64,000 nt of DNA from JABMMZ01 sp964438995. Lineage in GTDB: Bacteria; Bacteroidota; Bacteroidia; NS11-12g; UBA955. Both the position numbers and the translations under genes were made by a program. Positions 45,339 to 54,633 of the stretch are shown in pieces; the stretch's first letter is position 1, and every line of letters begins with the position of its first letter. The stretch spans positions 1-64,000 of the forward strand of contig CAYTMQ010000001.1 in assembly GCA_964438995.1 (NCBI GenBank), written 5' to 3'. Under the pieces are notes generated by a model. It was given only the letters and a program-made list of their open reading frames with translations, was not told the DNA's origin and ran no database searches.

Positions 45339-46574
45339 CTATTGAAAATACTTTTCGGCTGAAACACCAGTAATTTTTTTGAAAGCTGATGAAAAATCTA
45401 TCTCATCAATAAAGCCATTTTCTTGAATCAAATCGTTGAATTTGTATATTCCTCTGCCATATTTATTGATGAATGCTCTTATTCGGAAACTGTCGATGTA
45501 ATCTTTAAAATTCATATTGACATATTCAGAAAGCAATGATTGAATGTGTTCGGAATTGATATTAGAAACTTCTGCCACTTTTTGAATACTCAAATCTTTG
45601 TCAGCAAATAATTTATTGGCTTCTATAACTTGGTCCAAGTAAGTTTTAAGTTCTTCTGCTTTTTCTTTATTGAAGTATTCTCTTTCTAGCGGCTTAGGTA
45701 TGAGTTGTAATTGCTCTATTTTGTTGTTTTTAACGTCATTTAGAACAGATGTAGAATGCAATAGTATGTCGTTTACCATTTCTTCATTTTCAACACTTAC
45801 AAGCCTAATTTGAGACATGTTGTTCTTTTTATACCAAAATCCTTTTGTGCCATATAACAATTCTGAATTGATTAATATGCTAAAAGGGTATAGGAAATAC
45901 ATGAAGAAGCAAGGTGCAATGTAGGTATATGAGCTGATGTCTATTTCTATTCCAAATACGCCATTTATAAAATCTGGAAATGCTGAAGCAATTAATAAAA
46001 CACCCCACATTGACAACCATATGATTACACTTTTGTTTTCAGAAAAGTATTGTTTACCGCCCATTTTTACTAAGCGGTTGATAAAGTATAGTTCATAAAA
46101 ACCAAGCACTATTCCCATGGTATTTTGAACGATGTAGTAAGTTCTAATTGGGAAGAAATGTGATTGTAAATAGTAATTAAGAGCGCCATAGGTTTCGTAT
46201 TCCAATGTCATCATCTCAATTTTAGAGTTGGCTGAAGAAAAATAAAATGGCAGATAGTCGATTAAGAAGATGAAAGCTGGGACATATAATAATAGGTCTA
46301 AGCGATTGAGTTTGGTTTTGGAAAGGGCATATTTAACGTACAAATATGAAGATGGGATGAAAACAAATAATGCCAAAGAACCTAGTCTATACAAATGAGG
46401 GAAATCATTCATTCTGTCAATCTTGCTAACATAGAACACAATAGTAGTCAAGATGAGAGATAGGAATGTAGCTTTGAGAAACAAATCGCTAACCTGTCTT
46501 TTTGTAGAAAAGGAGCATTTTGCGACACATACTATCGCAATAAAAAGGGAAGCAATTAAGATGTATTTTTCCAT
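45339..46574 (-). CDS. Membrane-bound AraC-family regulator
   Basis: About 411 residues from the ATG giving MEKYILIASL. The first 235 residues contain about seven membrane helices. They are followed by a linker and an AraC-type DNA-binding domain (about 310-411). Its helix-turn-helix patterns are LSIQKVAEVSNINSEHIQSLLSEY and FNDLIQENGFIDEIDFSSAFKKITG. The layout, a multi-helix sensor joined to an AraC domain, is common in Bacteroidota. The ligand and targets are unknown. An upstream in-frame start would add 12 unlikely residues. Confidence 0.88.
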   Translation of the reverse strand: MEKYILIASLFIAIVCVAKCSFSTKRQVSDLFLKATFLSLILTTIVFYVSKIDRMNDFPHLYRLGSLALFVFIPSSYLYVKYALSKTKLNRLDLLLYVPAFIFLIDYLPFYFSSANSKIEMMTLEYETYGALNYYLQSHFFPIRTYYIVQNTMGIVLGFYELYFINRLVKMGGKQYFSENKSVIIWLSMWGVLLIASAFPDFINGVFGIEIDISSYTYIAPCFFMYFLYPFSILINSELLYGTKGFWYKKNNMSQIRLVSVENEEMVNDILLHSTSVLNDVKNNKIEQLQLIPKPLEREYFNKEKAEELKTYLDQVIEANKLFADKDLSIQKVAEVSNINSEHIQSLLSEYVNMNFKDYIDSFRIRAFINKYGRGIYKFNDLIQENGFIDEIDFSSAFKKITGVSAEKYFQ

Positions 46575-46640
46575 AAAAGTACAAGCAACTGCAGTAGCAG
46601 TTTTATACACTAACCATACAAATATAATAACTATAAAGCA

Positions 46641-46669
46641 AAAAAGGCGGACAAAATGCCCGCCTTTTT
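46641..46669 (-). terminator. Terminator of the OmpA-like gene
   Basis: A ten-bp stem (46641-46650 with 46660-46669) with a 9-base loop lies 17 bases after the stop. On the minus strand it ends in T-rich sequence. Confidence 0.85.
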
Positions 46670-46685
46670 CGTAAGTCGTATAAGA

Positions 46686-48224
46686 TTAGTAAGTTAATCT
46701 GAAATCAACTCTTCTATTTTTAGCTTTTCCTGCTTTTGATTTGTTATCAGCGATAGGTTTAGTATCACCATAACCAGTTGCAGTTAATCTAGTATCACTA
46801 ACGCCATGGCTAATTAAGTAATTTTTTACAGCATCAGCACGTTTTTGAGATAGTGTTAAGTTTTCTGCTGGAACACCTACGTTATCAGTGTGACCTTCGA
46901 TAGCAACTTTAGCTTCTGGGTATTCATTCAAGATTTTAACTAAGTTGTCTAAATCGTCAAATGACTCAGCTAATATTTTATCACTACCAGTTTCGAAGTT
47001 GATACCTTTAGCAGCAAGAGCAATTCTTTCAACTACTTCTTTTTTGATTTCAGGACAACCTTTGTTGGTAGCTAAACCAGGCACTTTTGGACATACGTCT
47101 TTGTTGTCGTATACACCATCACCGTCTGAGTCAGGGCAACCTTCGCCATCAGCTGGGCCGGCAACATTTGGACATTTGTCTTTTCTGTCTTCGATACCAT
47201 CTCCATCAGCATCTGGGCAACCGTTAAATTCTTTAGGACCTTTAACTGTTGGGCATTGATCTTCGATATCGATAATACCATCACCATCTGTATCAGGGCA
47301 ACCTTTAAATTCAGCTGGACCTGCTTTTTCTGGACAACGGTCTTTGCTATCGATGATACCGTCATTGTCTTTATCAGGACAACCGTTGAATTTACGAGGG
47401 CCGAAGTTGTATGGACAAGAGTCTTGGTAATCTGGAATTGTATCCAAATCAGAGTCTTTAGGACAACCTTCGTCGTCAACAGGGAATTGAGAAGGCAATG
47501 TTTTAGGACATTTATCCAATTTATCAGGCACACCATCTTTGTCTTTGTCTTTGATAGATTTGCCAGACATTCCAGCAGATTCACCATATTGAAGATTAAA
47601 GAAGAAACCTAATGAATGGAAAGCAAATGCATCATTATTTTTGTTACGTGTGTGAACTAAGTAGATGTAAGGCTCACCATCCCAGATATCATTGAATGTA
47701 TAATTGAAAGTAGATTGTAATCTCAATCCGAAAGATTCATTGATGCTGTATTGGAAACCAAGACCAGCTGCAACGTTACCAGCTGCGCCAGTATATGCAT
47801 TTGGGTCTGCACTAACTTTACTATGCAAGTATACACCACCACCACCTAACATGATGTAAGGAGTGAAAGGCTTGTCTTTTAAAAGTTTGAATCTAATACC
47901 GCCATTAACAGTTAACACATTCGCTCTGAAATATGCATCAGTTAATTCAGGTATAACATAAGGACGTTGTGTGAAAAACCCAACATCGCCAGTAGAACCG
48001 AAAAACGCAAGATCAATGTTTGGATTTAAATAATAGCTCAATGAATATCCAAGTCCTTGGTAGTTAGGCTTTTTTGCAAAAAATAAGGCAGAGCCTAAGT
48101 CACCTTGGTACTCGTTAAGACCACCGCTTAACTCGATACCTAGTCTTTTCTCTGCAGATTGCGAAAAGGCCTGATGAACAGACATTATTGCAAAAATAGT
48201 AAATAGTAATTTTCCCTTTATCAT
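46686..48224 (-). CDS. OmpA-family protein with thrombospondin type 3 repeats
   Basis: A 512-residue outer-membrane protein. A signal peptide (ending AFSQ) is followed by a beta-barrel domain (about 23-220), then six or seven Ca-binding TSP3 repeats (about 223-386, DxDxDGxxD with Cys-Pro). A C-terminal OmpA peptidoglycan-binding domain follows (IEGHTDNVG, LSQKRADAVKNYLISHG, ATGYGDTKP, NRRVDFRL). It links the outer membrane to the cell wall. A promoter 38 bases upstream and a strong terminator make it a single-gene unit. Confidence 0.96.
   Translation of the reverse strand: MIKGKLLFTIFAIMSVHQAFSQSAEKRLGIELSGGLNEYQGDLGSALFFAKKPNYQGLGYSLSYYLNPNIDLAFFGSTGDVGFFTQRPYVIPELTDAYFRANVLTVNGGIRFKLLKDKPFTPYIMLGGGGVYLHSKVSADPNAYTGAAGNVAAGLGFQYSINESFGLRLQSTFNYTFNDIWDGEPYIYLVHTRNKNNDAFAFHSLGFFFNLQYGESAGMSGKSIKDKDKDGVPDKLDKCPKTLPSQFPVDDEGCPKDSDLDTIPDYQDSCPYNFGPRKFNGCPDKDNDGIIDSKDRCPEKAGPAEFKGCPDTDGDGIIDIEDQCPTVKGPKEFNGCPDADGDGIEDRKDKCPNVAGPADGEGCPDSDGDGVYDNKDVCPKVPGLATNKGCPEIKKEVVERIALAAKGINFETGSDKILAESFDDLDNLVKILNEYPEAKVAIEGHTDNVGVPAENLTLSQKRADAVKNYLISHGVSDTRLTATGYGDTKPIADNKSKAGKAKNRRVDFRLTY
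47050..47560 (-). repeat. TSP3 repeat array inside the OmpA-like gene
   Basis: Six to seven units of about 23 residues with Asp-rich loops and a Cys-Pro pair. The periodic coding also creates long open frames on the opposite strand and in another frame, which I treat as shadows. Confidence 0.85.
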
Positions 48225-48262
48225 AAGCTGCTTTTTATATGTAATTTGTTGATATAACCCGA

Positions 48263-48270
48263 CAAATATA
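48263..48270 (-). promoter_or_regulatory. -7 promoter box (TATATTTG) of the OmpA-like gene
   Basis: An exact TAnnTTTG box on the minus strand, 38 bases before the ATG. Confidence 0.55.
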
Positions 48271-48310
48271 TAAAAAGGTTTTACTTTGTAAAGAATTTTT
48301 TTAAAAAAAA

Positions 48311-48757
48311 TTAATTTTTGATGTTTAACAAATTACCGCTTTTCTCTACCAAATATCTTTTTAAACCAAAAGTAGCTGGACCATTAATAACATCGCCGTT
48401 CATAAAGAATCTAGAATCACAGCATTTTTGAAAACCAGTAGTTTTGGATTCGCCACATCTAAATACCCTGAAAGATGTGTCAACTTCAAGTTTTGCACAA
48501 CTTGAGCTAGGCTGATAGCTGCAGCATCTATCAAAGGCATAATAGTTATCATCTGTGTAATGTACAATGACAACACCTTTAACACCACCTGGTTCAAACA
48601 CAAAATTACCTTGATCTAGTAAGTGACTATAGGATGGTAAAGCCATATTAATGGTAATAGACACAGGTACGTTGGCAATCGGTTCTGGATTGACGTTGTT
48701 GCTTTTACAAGAATTGAAAATCATTGCAACGACAAGTATAGCTAGTAGTTTATTCAT
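48311..48757 (-). CDS. Rieske-like lipoprotein without the usual His ligands
   Basis: About 148 residues with lipobox IFNSC. The C-terminal pattern YAFDRCCSYQPSSSCAKLEV ... GFQKCCDSRFFMNGDVINGPA ... LKRYLVEKSGNLLNI follows the layout of Rieske-like lipoproteins of Bacteroidota. The two Cys-x-His pairs of a true Rieske 2Fe-2S site are replaced by Cys-rich segments. It may carry another metal or only the fold. The start overlaps the upstream dehydrogenase gene by eight bases; earlier starts lie inside that gene. Confidence 0.75.
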   Translation of the reverse strand: MNKLLAILVVAMIFNSCKSNNVNPEPIANVPVSITINMALPSYSHLLDQGNFVFEPGGVKGVVIVHYTDDNYYAFDRCCSYQPSSSCAKLEVDTSFRVFRCGESKTTGFQKCCDSRFFMNGDVINGPATFGLKRYLVEKSGNLLNIKN

Positions 48758-49610
48758 ATTTATAGAATCCTTCTTTGGTTTTTCTGCCATGCAATCCAGC
48801 ATCAACTTTTTGTTTTTGAATGCGACTAGGTCTGAATCTGGCTTCGTGGTTAAACAATTGGTATTGACTTTCGGTAACTGAGTAATTGGTATCTACACCT
48901 ATCAAATCCATTAATCTGAAAGGGCCCATTTTAAAACCACTAGATTCCATGATTTTATCAATGGTTTCAAAATCTGCGACACCTTCTTCCATCATTTTTA
49001 AGGCCTCTACATAATACAACCTTGCTATACGATTAACAATAAATCCTGGTGCATCAGCTGCAAATACTGGTACTTTTTTGATTGACTGGACAAACTCTCC
49101 GCAAACTTTGACAATAGTTTCATCGGTTTTAGCTCCTTTAATGATTTCAACCAATTTCATGATTTGGGCAGGGTTAAAGAAGTGAATACCAATGACATTG
49201 CTTGATAATTTTAAACCAGCTGCAATTTTTGTGATTGGAATAGAAGAAGTGTTGGTTGCGTATATGGTAGATGCCCCATTGATGTTGATTAGCTGTTCGA
49301 ACAGAGCTATTTTAGCATCAATTCTCTCAATTATTGCTTCTATAACCAAATCAACTTTAAGATGATTGATATCAGAAGTATAAGAGATTGAATTTGCGGC
49401 TTTAGACTTTTCTTCTTCTGATATTTTACCTGAACTGGCAAGTTTATCTAAAGAAGCATTGATAGAATTTTTGGCTTTGTCCAATACGGATTCTTGCAAA
49501 TCGAACAATACTACTTGGTAATTGGCCTGAGCACATACTTGAGCAATACCAGCTCCCATTGTTCCGGCTCCTGCAATACCAATAATTTTAATAGAATTTA
49601 AATCACGCAT
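48750..49610 (-). CDS. 3-hydroxyacyl-CoA (3-hydroxybutyryl-CoA) dehydrogenase
   Basis: A 286-residue NAD(H)-dependent enzyme of fatty-acid or butyrate metabolism. The dinucleotide fold is GAGTMGAGIAQVCAQANYQV. Catalytic elements include NTSSIPITKIA, GIHFFNPAQIMKLVEII (His) and PGFIVNRIARLYYVEAL. The C-terminal dimer domain ends with GRKTKEGFYKY. It lies two bases downstream of the EnvC-like gene and overlaps the Rieske-like gene, so it is probably the penultimate gene of a long operon. Confidence 0.94.
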   Translation of the reverse strand: MRDLNSIKIIGIAGAGTMGAGIAQVCAQANYQVVLFDLQESVLDKAKNSINASLDKLASSGKISEEEKSKAANSISYTSDINHLKVDLVIEAIIERIDAKIALFEQLININGASTIYATNTSSIPITKIAAGLKLSSNVIGIHFFNPAQIMKLVEIIKGAKTDETIVKVCGEFVQSIKKVPVFAADAPGFIVNRIARLYYVEALKMMEEGVADFETIDKIMESSGFKMGPFRLMDLIGVDTNYSVTESQYQLFNHEARFRPSRIQKQKVDAGLHGRKTKEGFYKYE

Positions 49611-49612
49611 AT

Positions 49613-50884
49613 TTATTTTTTCGCCAACCAGGCTTCAGGGTTTTGTTTGTCTTGATTGTACCATAACTCGAAATGCAGTTCTGTTGCTCCGTCTTCGTCT
49701 TCTGCAATAGTTCCAATAGTTTGTTTTAAGGCCACAGTTTGACCTTGAGTTACTGAAACGGATTTAAGTTTTGAATACACAGTAAAATACTCACCATGGT
49801 TAACAATAACAGCATTTCCCATACCTGGGATATAAATAATCGCTGTAACAGTGCCTTTGTGCACACATCTTGCAATGCTACCAGCATTGGTTTGAATGTC
49901 TAAGCCGTTGTTTTGAACCGTTACTTGATCGAGTTTCTCGTGGGCATGTGTACCAAACCTTTCGCTGATAAAACCTTTTTCAACCGGCCAAGGTAATTTG
50001 CCTTTATTAGATGCAAAATTATCCGATAAAAGTTTTACCTCAGGTGTAACTGTTGGCACATTGGATTCTTTTGTTGTACCATTTTTACTGGTGTTCTTTT
50101 CAGTGCCAGTATTGGTTTTAGTGGTCTTTTTAGCCTGAGCTTCTCTGGCTTTCTTCATCTCTTTAGCGATGATGGCGTTGATCTGAGCATTTAAGTTTTC
50201 TTTGGCTTTCTTTTGTTTTTCCAACTTAGCTTTAAGTTCAGACTCTTTACCTGTTAAGGCTATGACTACCTTGTTTTTTTCCTTCTTATCACTTTCAAGT
50301 TCTTTAACTTCTAATTCTTTGTCTTTGGCAAGCAAGGTTTTTGATTGTTTCAAACTTTCCAGCTCTTTTAGTCGGCCTTCCAGTTGCATTTTTTTAGCAT
50401 TGATTCTATCTAGATATTTCTCCTCAGCACTAGATAAATACTTGGTAAAACGATACCTCATAATCCATTGGTTGAATGATTTGGCATTGAATAAATACAA
50501 GGCATTGTTGTATATCTTTTTACCTTTATAAGATTTAACCAATGCTTTAGCATAGTTTTTTTTCTCGATAAAAATTTGAGAGTTTAAACTGTCTACCTCA
50601 TCTTTCTTGTTTTCAACATCTCTACTTACATATTCGATTTCTGAGTTGATGGTATTTAGCAATTGCTCTCTCGACTCAATTAACCTAGCCAAAGCAACAA
50701 TTTCTTTCATACTTTGTTGCTTCTTATTTTTAGTTTCTTTTAGTATTTTTTTAGTAATTGCTATTTGCTCTTCAGTTTTTTTGCGTTGCAATTCAAGTTC
50801 TTTACGCGTAGCCTGTCCAAATCCTTGAAAGAATAAGATGTTACAAGCTAAAAATGCCGCTATGAATTTATTTTGTCTTTTCAT
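49613..50884 (-). CDS. EnvC-like murein hydrolase activator (degenerate LytM)
   Basis: A 423-residue exported protein with a signal peptide (about 1-23), long coiled coils (about 25-110 and 150-250), a Thr/Asn-rich linker and a C-terminal M23/LytM domain (about 297-423). The metal-binding HxxxD site reads NNGLD and the HxH site reads ELHFE, so zinc ligands are missing. That fits EnvC/NlpD-type activators of amidases rather than an active endopeptidase. Its start overlaps the DUF4292 gene by 17 bases. Confidence 0.9.
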   Translation of the reverse strand: MKRQNKFIAAFLACNILFFQGFGQATRKELELQRKKTEEQIAITKKILKETKNKKQQSMKEIVALARLIESREQLLNTINSEIEYVSRDVENKKDEVDSLNSQIFIEKKNYAKALVKSYKGKKIYNNALYLFNAKSFNQWIMRYRFTKYLSSAEEKYLDRINAKKMQLEGRLKELESLKQSKTLLAKDKELEVKELESDKKEKNKVVIALTGKESELKAKLEKQKKAKENLNAQINAIIAKEMKKAREAQAKKTTKTNTGTEKNTSKNGTTKESNVPTVTPEVKLLSDNFASNKGKLPWPVEKGFISERFGTHAHEKLDQVTVQNNGLDIQTNAGSIARCVHKGTVTAIIYIPGMGNAVIVNHGEYFTVYSKLKSVSVTQGQTVALKQTIGTIAEDEDGATELHFELWYNQDKQNPEAWLAKK

Positions 50885-51641
50885 AAGAAGATGGAATTGT
50901 AAATGGGAAGGTCAATGCAGTTGTAAAATCCATATCAGAAAATTCCAGTTTTAATTCTGCGAGAGAACTGCCACTGGTGATGATCATATTGTTTTTAACA
51001 GGGAAATTGATGCCATCTACAACCTGATAATTGTTGTATTTTGAAATGGCGTAATTTGGAGTTGTTTTATCTTTTACAACCGTGCTATCTATGGTATAAA
51101 ATGATGAATTGTAGTGATGTGCTGTTGTAAATTTATCTTGAACATTCTTAATAGATACAGCACTGTCTTTTCCATAAATCAAAGCGTATAGTTTTAGAGC
51201 GAATACTGGCTTTCCAATGATTAAATTTTGCAATTGTGAAACACTCAGAGGAGCGCCACTTACTTCAGCCAATTGTGCTTTATTAAATACTTTATAATTT
51301 CTTCCAAGTTTGTTTAAAACCACCATAGAGTCTTTATTAATCAATACTCTGTAGCCTTCTATACCAAACATACCTGCAGATACCCAAATCAATGAATCCT
51401 TGTACATTCTAATATTAGCTGAAGCTTTAGTTGAACTACCATTTTGAATAAAATCTACTTCAATTTTAGAAGAAAAGTAGGTCCAATTACCAATGGTTGA
51501 ACCAAGCAAAGATTCTGCAGTTACTGACGAAGTATCAGTTTTTTTAGTAACTGTTGGTGGTGTAGTTACAGATTTCTTTGGACGACAAGCGTTGATCAAA
51601 ACCATCAATAATATTATGCTGTATATCTTAATATTATTCAT
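50868..51641 (-). CDS. DUF4292 family lipoprotein
   Basis: A 257-residue lipoprotein with lipobox LINAC (Cys19). The body (WTYFSSKIEVDF, LIWVSAGMFGIEGYRVLI, NKLGRNYKVF, DGINFPVKNNMII) resembles LolA/LolB-like half-barrels, as is typical of DUF4292. The role is unknown but is probably in outer-membrane lipid or lipoprotein handling. It overlaps its neighbours on both sides (17 and eight bases), so expression is tightly coupled. Confidence 0.88.
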   Translation of the reverse strand: MNNIKIYSIILLMVLINACRPKKSVTTPPTVTKKTDTSSVTAESLLGSTIGNWTYFSSKIEVDFIQNGSSTKASANIRMYKDSLIWVSAGMFGIEGYRVLINKDSMVVLNKLGRNYKVFNKAQLAEVSGAPLSVSQLQNLIIGKPVFALKLYALIYGKDSAVSIKNVQDKFTTAHHYNSSFYTIDSTVVKDKTTPNYAISKYNNYQVVDGINFPVKNNMIITSGSSLAELKLEFSDMDFTTALTFPFTIPSSYEKTK

Positions 51642-53145
51642 AGTATTTACTCTCGTTGATTTTTTTACTTAACATTGGATTATCTGAACCTAAACTCAAA
51701 GCTTTTTTCCAAAGAGTAATGGCTTCTGAGATTTTATTCTGTTTGTAATTGATATCACCTAAAACATCAAAATAATCGGCACTTTCAAGCTTTAATTCTA
51801 AGGCTGACTGTAATATTGAATTGGCCGCACTTAGATTGTTTTTAGCGCATTCTGATTTGGCTTTTAGTATCAATAAATCAAATTTGGTTGAATCGTATAA
51901 GGCAAAACTCAAACCAGACTGACTTAATTCTAGAGCTTTATTCCATTGTTTTGCCCAAGCGGCATTTTTAGCACCCATTAGGTATAACCCAGAAGCACTT
52001 GGAAAATACTCTAGCGCTGAATCTATATAACCGATGGTTTTTTGGGGTGATTGGGTTTTCATCTTACATTGAATGTTTCCAATCCATGCATCATAAGTAT
52101 TGGGTGTTATATCCAAACTTTTAGTATAAGCAGCAATGGCCTTGCCACAATCACCTAATTGCTCATAAAATTTACCAGCTGTAAATGTCGCATTTGCATT
52201 TCCAGAGTTTGAAGTCATTAAAGTATTTGCACTTAGGAGCATATAACTTCTAACGCTGGTGTCTTTATTAAATTGTTGATTGAATTCTGACAATAAGATG
52301 GCTTTGGTCTCAAACCTTGTGTATGGGTCGTTTAAACCTTGACTTAAATATTTCAAAGCCAATGCAGAATTACCTTCATTTTTATAGTGTTTGAATAAAA
52401 TGGTATTGAGTTGCCAGTTATTTGGATTGATTGAAAGAGCTTTATCAAAGTTTAAAAACGCATTGGTTTTATCACCTTGATCTAAATAAACATTGCCATC
52501 GTCAATATAATACTGGTATTTATTAGGAGCCGCTTTTTTTATCTCATCGTATTGTTGATGAATGGCTGCAAAATCTTTTTTGGTCTTATAAATCTCAATC
52601 AATTTAAGCGCATAAGGCAATTTAAATCCTTTATTGTTGATGAGAGATTTCCATAGATTGACTCTTTTATCGTATTGGTTTTTCACCACATATAAATTGT
52701 CAAGTTCTTTTACCAAAGGTTCATCTTTTGGATTGTCTTTAAAACAATTTTCAAGCACAGAGATGGCCTGTTCGTATTGGGCAGTTTTTTTCAACAAACT
52801 AGAATACCATGTTGCATAAAACACATTGCTAGGGCTTAATGTGTTAGCCTTAGAAGCATATTGCAGAGCCAATGTGGTATTGGTACTAGCATGAATTCTA
52901 CTGATATAATAATTGGCAGCAGGTTCATTTGGTTTAAGGGCTGCACATTTATTAAACAGTTTTAGAGACAACTCATAATTGTTGTTGTTGAAATGGGTGC
53001 AAGCATCAATAAAATACTGTTGATAAGCTTCATCAGCATTGGCTTCTTGTTGAGGATTAGCAACAGATTTTTTAGGTTTACAAGCAATAAAAAACGCGCA
53101 TATCCCAAAGAATAGTAGCCATGAGATATGAAGCAGTCTTTTCAA
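51634..53145 (-). CDS. TPR-repeat lipoprotein
   Basis: A 503-residue protein with a lipoprotein-like signal (FFIAC, Cys22) and about a dozen TPR-like helical pairs. Examples are YELSLKLFNKCAALKPNEP, NAFLNFDKALSINPNNWQL and GKAIAAYTKSLDITPNTYDA. It is probably a periplasmic scaffold anchored to a membrane. In many Bacteroidota a TPR gene occupies this place between the nucleotidyltransferase and DUF4292 genes. Confidence 0.9.
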   Translation of the reverse strand: MKRLLHISWLLFFGICAFFIACKPKKSVANPQQEANADEAYQQYFIDACTHFNNNNYELSLKLFNKCAALKPNEPAANYYISRIHASTNTTLALQYASKANTLSPSNVFYATWYSSLLKKTAQYEQAISVLENCFKDNPKDEPLVKELDNLYVVKNQYDKRVNLWKSLINNKGFKLPYALKLIEIYKTKKDFAAIHQQYDEIKKAAPNKYQYYIDDGNVYLDQGDKTNAFLNFDKALSINPNNWQLNTILFKHYKNEGNSALALKYLSQGLNDPYTRFETKAILLSEFNQQFNKDTSVRSYMLLSANTLMTSNSGNANATFTAGKFYEQLGDCGKAIAAYTKSLDITPNTYDAWIGNIQCKMKTQSPQKTIGYIDSALEYFPSASGLYLMGAKNAAWAKQWNKALELSQSGLSFALYDSTKFDLLILKAKSECAKNNLSAANSILQSALELKLESADYFDVLGDINYKQNKISEAITLWKKALSLGSDNPMLSKKINESKYYE

Positions 53146-53151
53146 ATTAGA

Positions 53152-54162
53152 TTAATTTAATGTGCTGTAGTCGCCTAAGCTATACTCACTACATTGGCCA
53201 TTAATAGAGACGTGATTGCCAATCATACTATTGGTGAAATTTGCAGATTCTATGGTACAATTCTTTTGAACAATACTGTTAGAGATGGTACTGTTTTTAA
53301 TGACAGTGCCTTTTCCAATACTAACATGCGGTCCAATAGTAGAGTTCTCAAGTACTACATCAGCATCGATGAAACAAGGTTCAATGATTTTTGTGCCGTG
53401 GTTGAACCTGTTTTCAGGGATAGAAAATTCAGCTTTTTTAATTTCCAAAACTCTTTGATTGGTAAACACCGTAGCGTCTTTATTGCCACAATCTAACCAT
53501 TCTTCAACTTCGCCTGGTTTAAAGATCAAGCCTTTGTTTTTCATATTTTCCAAGGCATTGGTCAACTGGTATTCACCTTTTTCTTTGATATCGTTGTCTA
53601 CCAGGTACATGATTTCATTTAAGAGATTGTCTCCGTCTTTGAAGTAATAGATACCAATAATAGCAAGATCTGACACAAATTCAGATGGTTTTTCTATGAA
53701 ATCTGTAATGGCATTGTTTTCGTCTAATTTAACAACACCAAACTGACTAGGGTTGGCAACTTTATGTACCCAAATGGTGCCATCAGCGCTTTTATCCAAA
53801 TCAAATTCAGCTTTAAAAAGGGTATCAGCAAAAGCAACAATCACTTCACCTGTAAGGGATGGTGTTGCACACATAACAGCATGAGCAGTACCTAAGGCTT
53901 CATCTTGATAGTATATTCGGCCTTCAGCGCCGATGCTTTCAGCAATTTTCAGCAATTGCAATTCCACTTCATGACCAAAGTCGCCGATAACAAAGGCTAC
54001 TTCATTGATTTGATCTTTACAAACTGCTGCAATGTCTTCTACAAGTCTTTGTACGATAGGTTTACCAGCAATAGGCAACAATGGTTTTGGTACAGTTAAG
54101 GTATGAGGTCTCATTCTTTTGCCCATACCGGCCATTGGGATAATAATATTCATTCCGCTCAT
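53152..54162 (-). CDS. Sugar-phosphate nucleotidyltransferase
   Basis: A 336-residue enzyme. The Rossmann-like NTP-transferase domain carries MAGMGKRMRPHTLTVPKPLLPIAGKP (its Gly-x-Gly-x-Arg and Pro-Lys-Pro motifs) and the metal site VAFADTLF. The C-terminus (about 255-336) is a short left-handed beta helix with hexapeptide pattern. It resembles glucose-1-phosphate thymidylyl- or uridylyltransferases; the exact sugar is not certain. An internal ATG three codons later is an alternative start. It probably feeds surface-glycan synthesis with the neighbouring flippase. Confidence 0.92.
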   Translation of the reverse strand: MSGMNIIIPMAGMGKRMRPHTLTVPKPLLPIAGKPIVQRLVEDIAAVCKDQINEVAFVIGDFGHEVELQLLKIAESIGAEGRIYYQDEALGTAHAVMCATPSLTGEVIVAFADTLFKAEFDLDKSADGTIWVHKVANPSQFGVVKLDENNAITDFIEKPSEFVSDLAIIGIYYFKDGDNLLNEIMYLVDNDIKEKGEYQLTNALENMKNKGLIFKPGEVEEWLDCGNKDATVFTNQRVLEIKKAEFSIPENRFNHGTKIIEPCFIDADVVLENSTIGPHVSIGKGTVIKNSTISNSIVQKNCTIESANFTNSMIGNHVSINGQCSEYSLGDYSTLN

Positions 54163-54178
54163 TTAAAATTTCTAATTC

Positions 54179-54613
54179 TTATTTGGTTCCAGTGTGTCCA
54201 TAGCCTCCTTCTCCTCGTTCAGTATCGTTAAGTACTTCAACTGGAATCCATTCTGCCTGTGTGCACTGAGCAATGACCATTTGAGCAATGCGCTCTCCTG
54301 GGTTGACAACAAATGCTTCTTGGCTTAAATTTATTAGTAGTACTTTAATTTCACCTCTATAATCTGCATCAATAGTGCCAGGTGAGTTAAGTACCGTAAT
54401 ACCGTTTTTGAACGCCAAACCACTGCGTGGTCTGATTTGAGCTTCATAGTTTTCTGGCAATTCGATAAATAAACCTGTAGGCACCAAAACTCTTTGCAAA
54501 GGGTTGATGGTAATAGCATCATCAATATTGGCATGCAAATCAGCACCAGCAGATAAAGCTGTCTGGTAATTTGGCAATGGAAACCTACTGTTGTTTTTAA
54601 TCTTGATTTTCAA
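54179..54613 (-). CDS. dut: dUTP diphosphatase
   Basis: A trimeric dUTPase of 144 residues that hydrolyses dUTP to dUMP. All five motifs are visible: SAGADLHAN, PRSGLAFKNG, NSPGTIDADYRGEIKV, GERIAQMVIA and the C-terminal RGEGGYGHTGTK. Its place in an envelope operon is usual in Bacteroidota and unrelated to its function. Its dUMP product would serve ThyA, encoded about 30 kb away. Confidence 0.97.
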   Translation of the reverse strand: MKIKIKNNSRFPLPNYQTALSAGADLHANIDDAITINPLQRVLVPTGLFIELPENYEAQIRPRSGLAFKNGITVLNSPGTIDADYRGEIKVLLINLSQEAFVVNPGERIAQMVIAQCTQAEWIPVEVLNDTERGEGGYGHTGTK

Positions 54614-54633
54614 ATCGAATTATCTTGGCAAAT

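Noticed and set aside
46945..47612. Long open frames opposite and within the OmpA-like gene
   Set aside because: They arise from the periodic Asp/Cys-Pro coding of the TSP3 repeats and have low-complexity translations without start signals.
48280..48310. A/T palindrome after the Rieske-like gene
   Set aside because: It consists only of A and T runs, as expected by chance in this composition, and has no stable stem.
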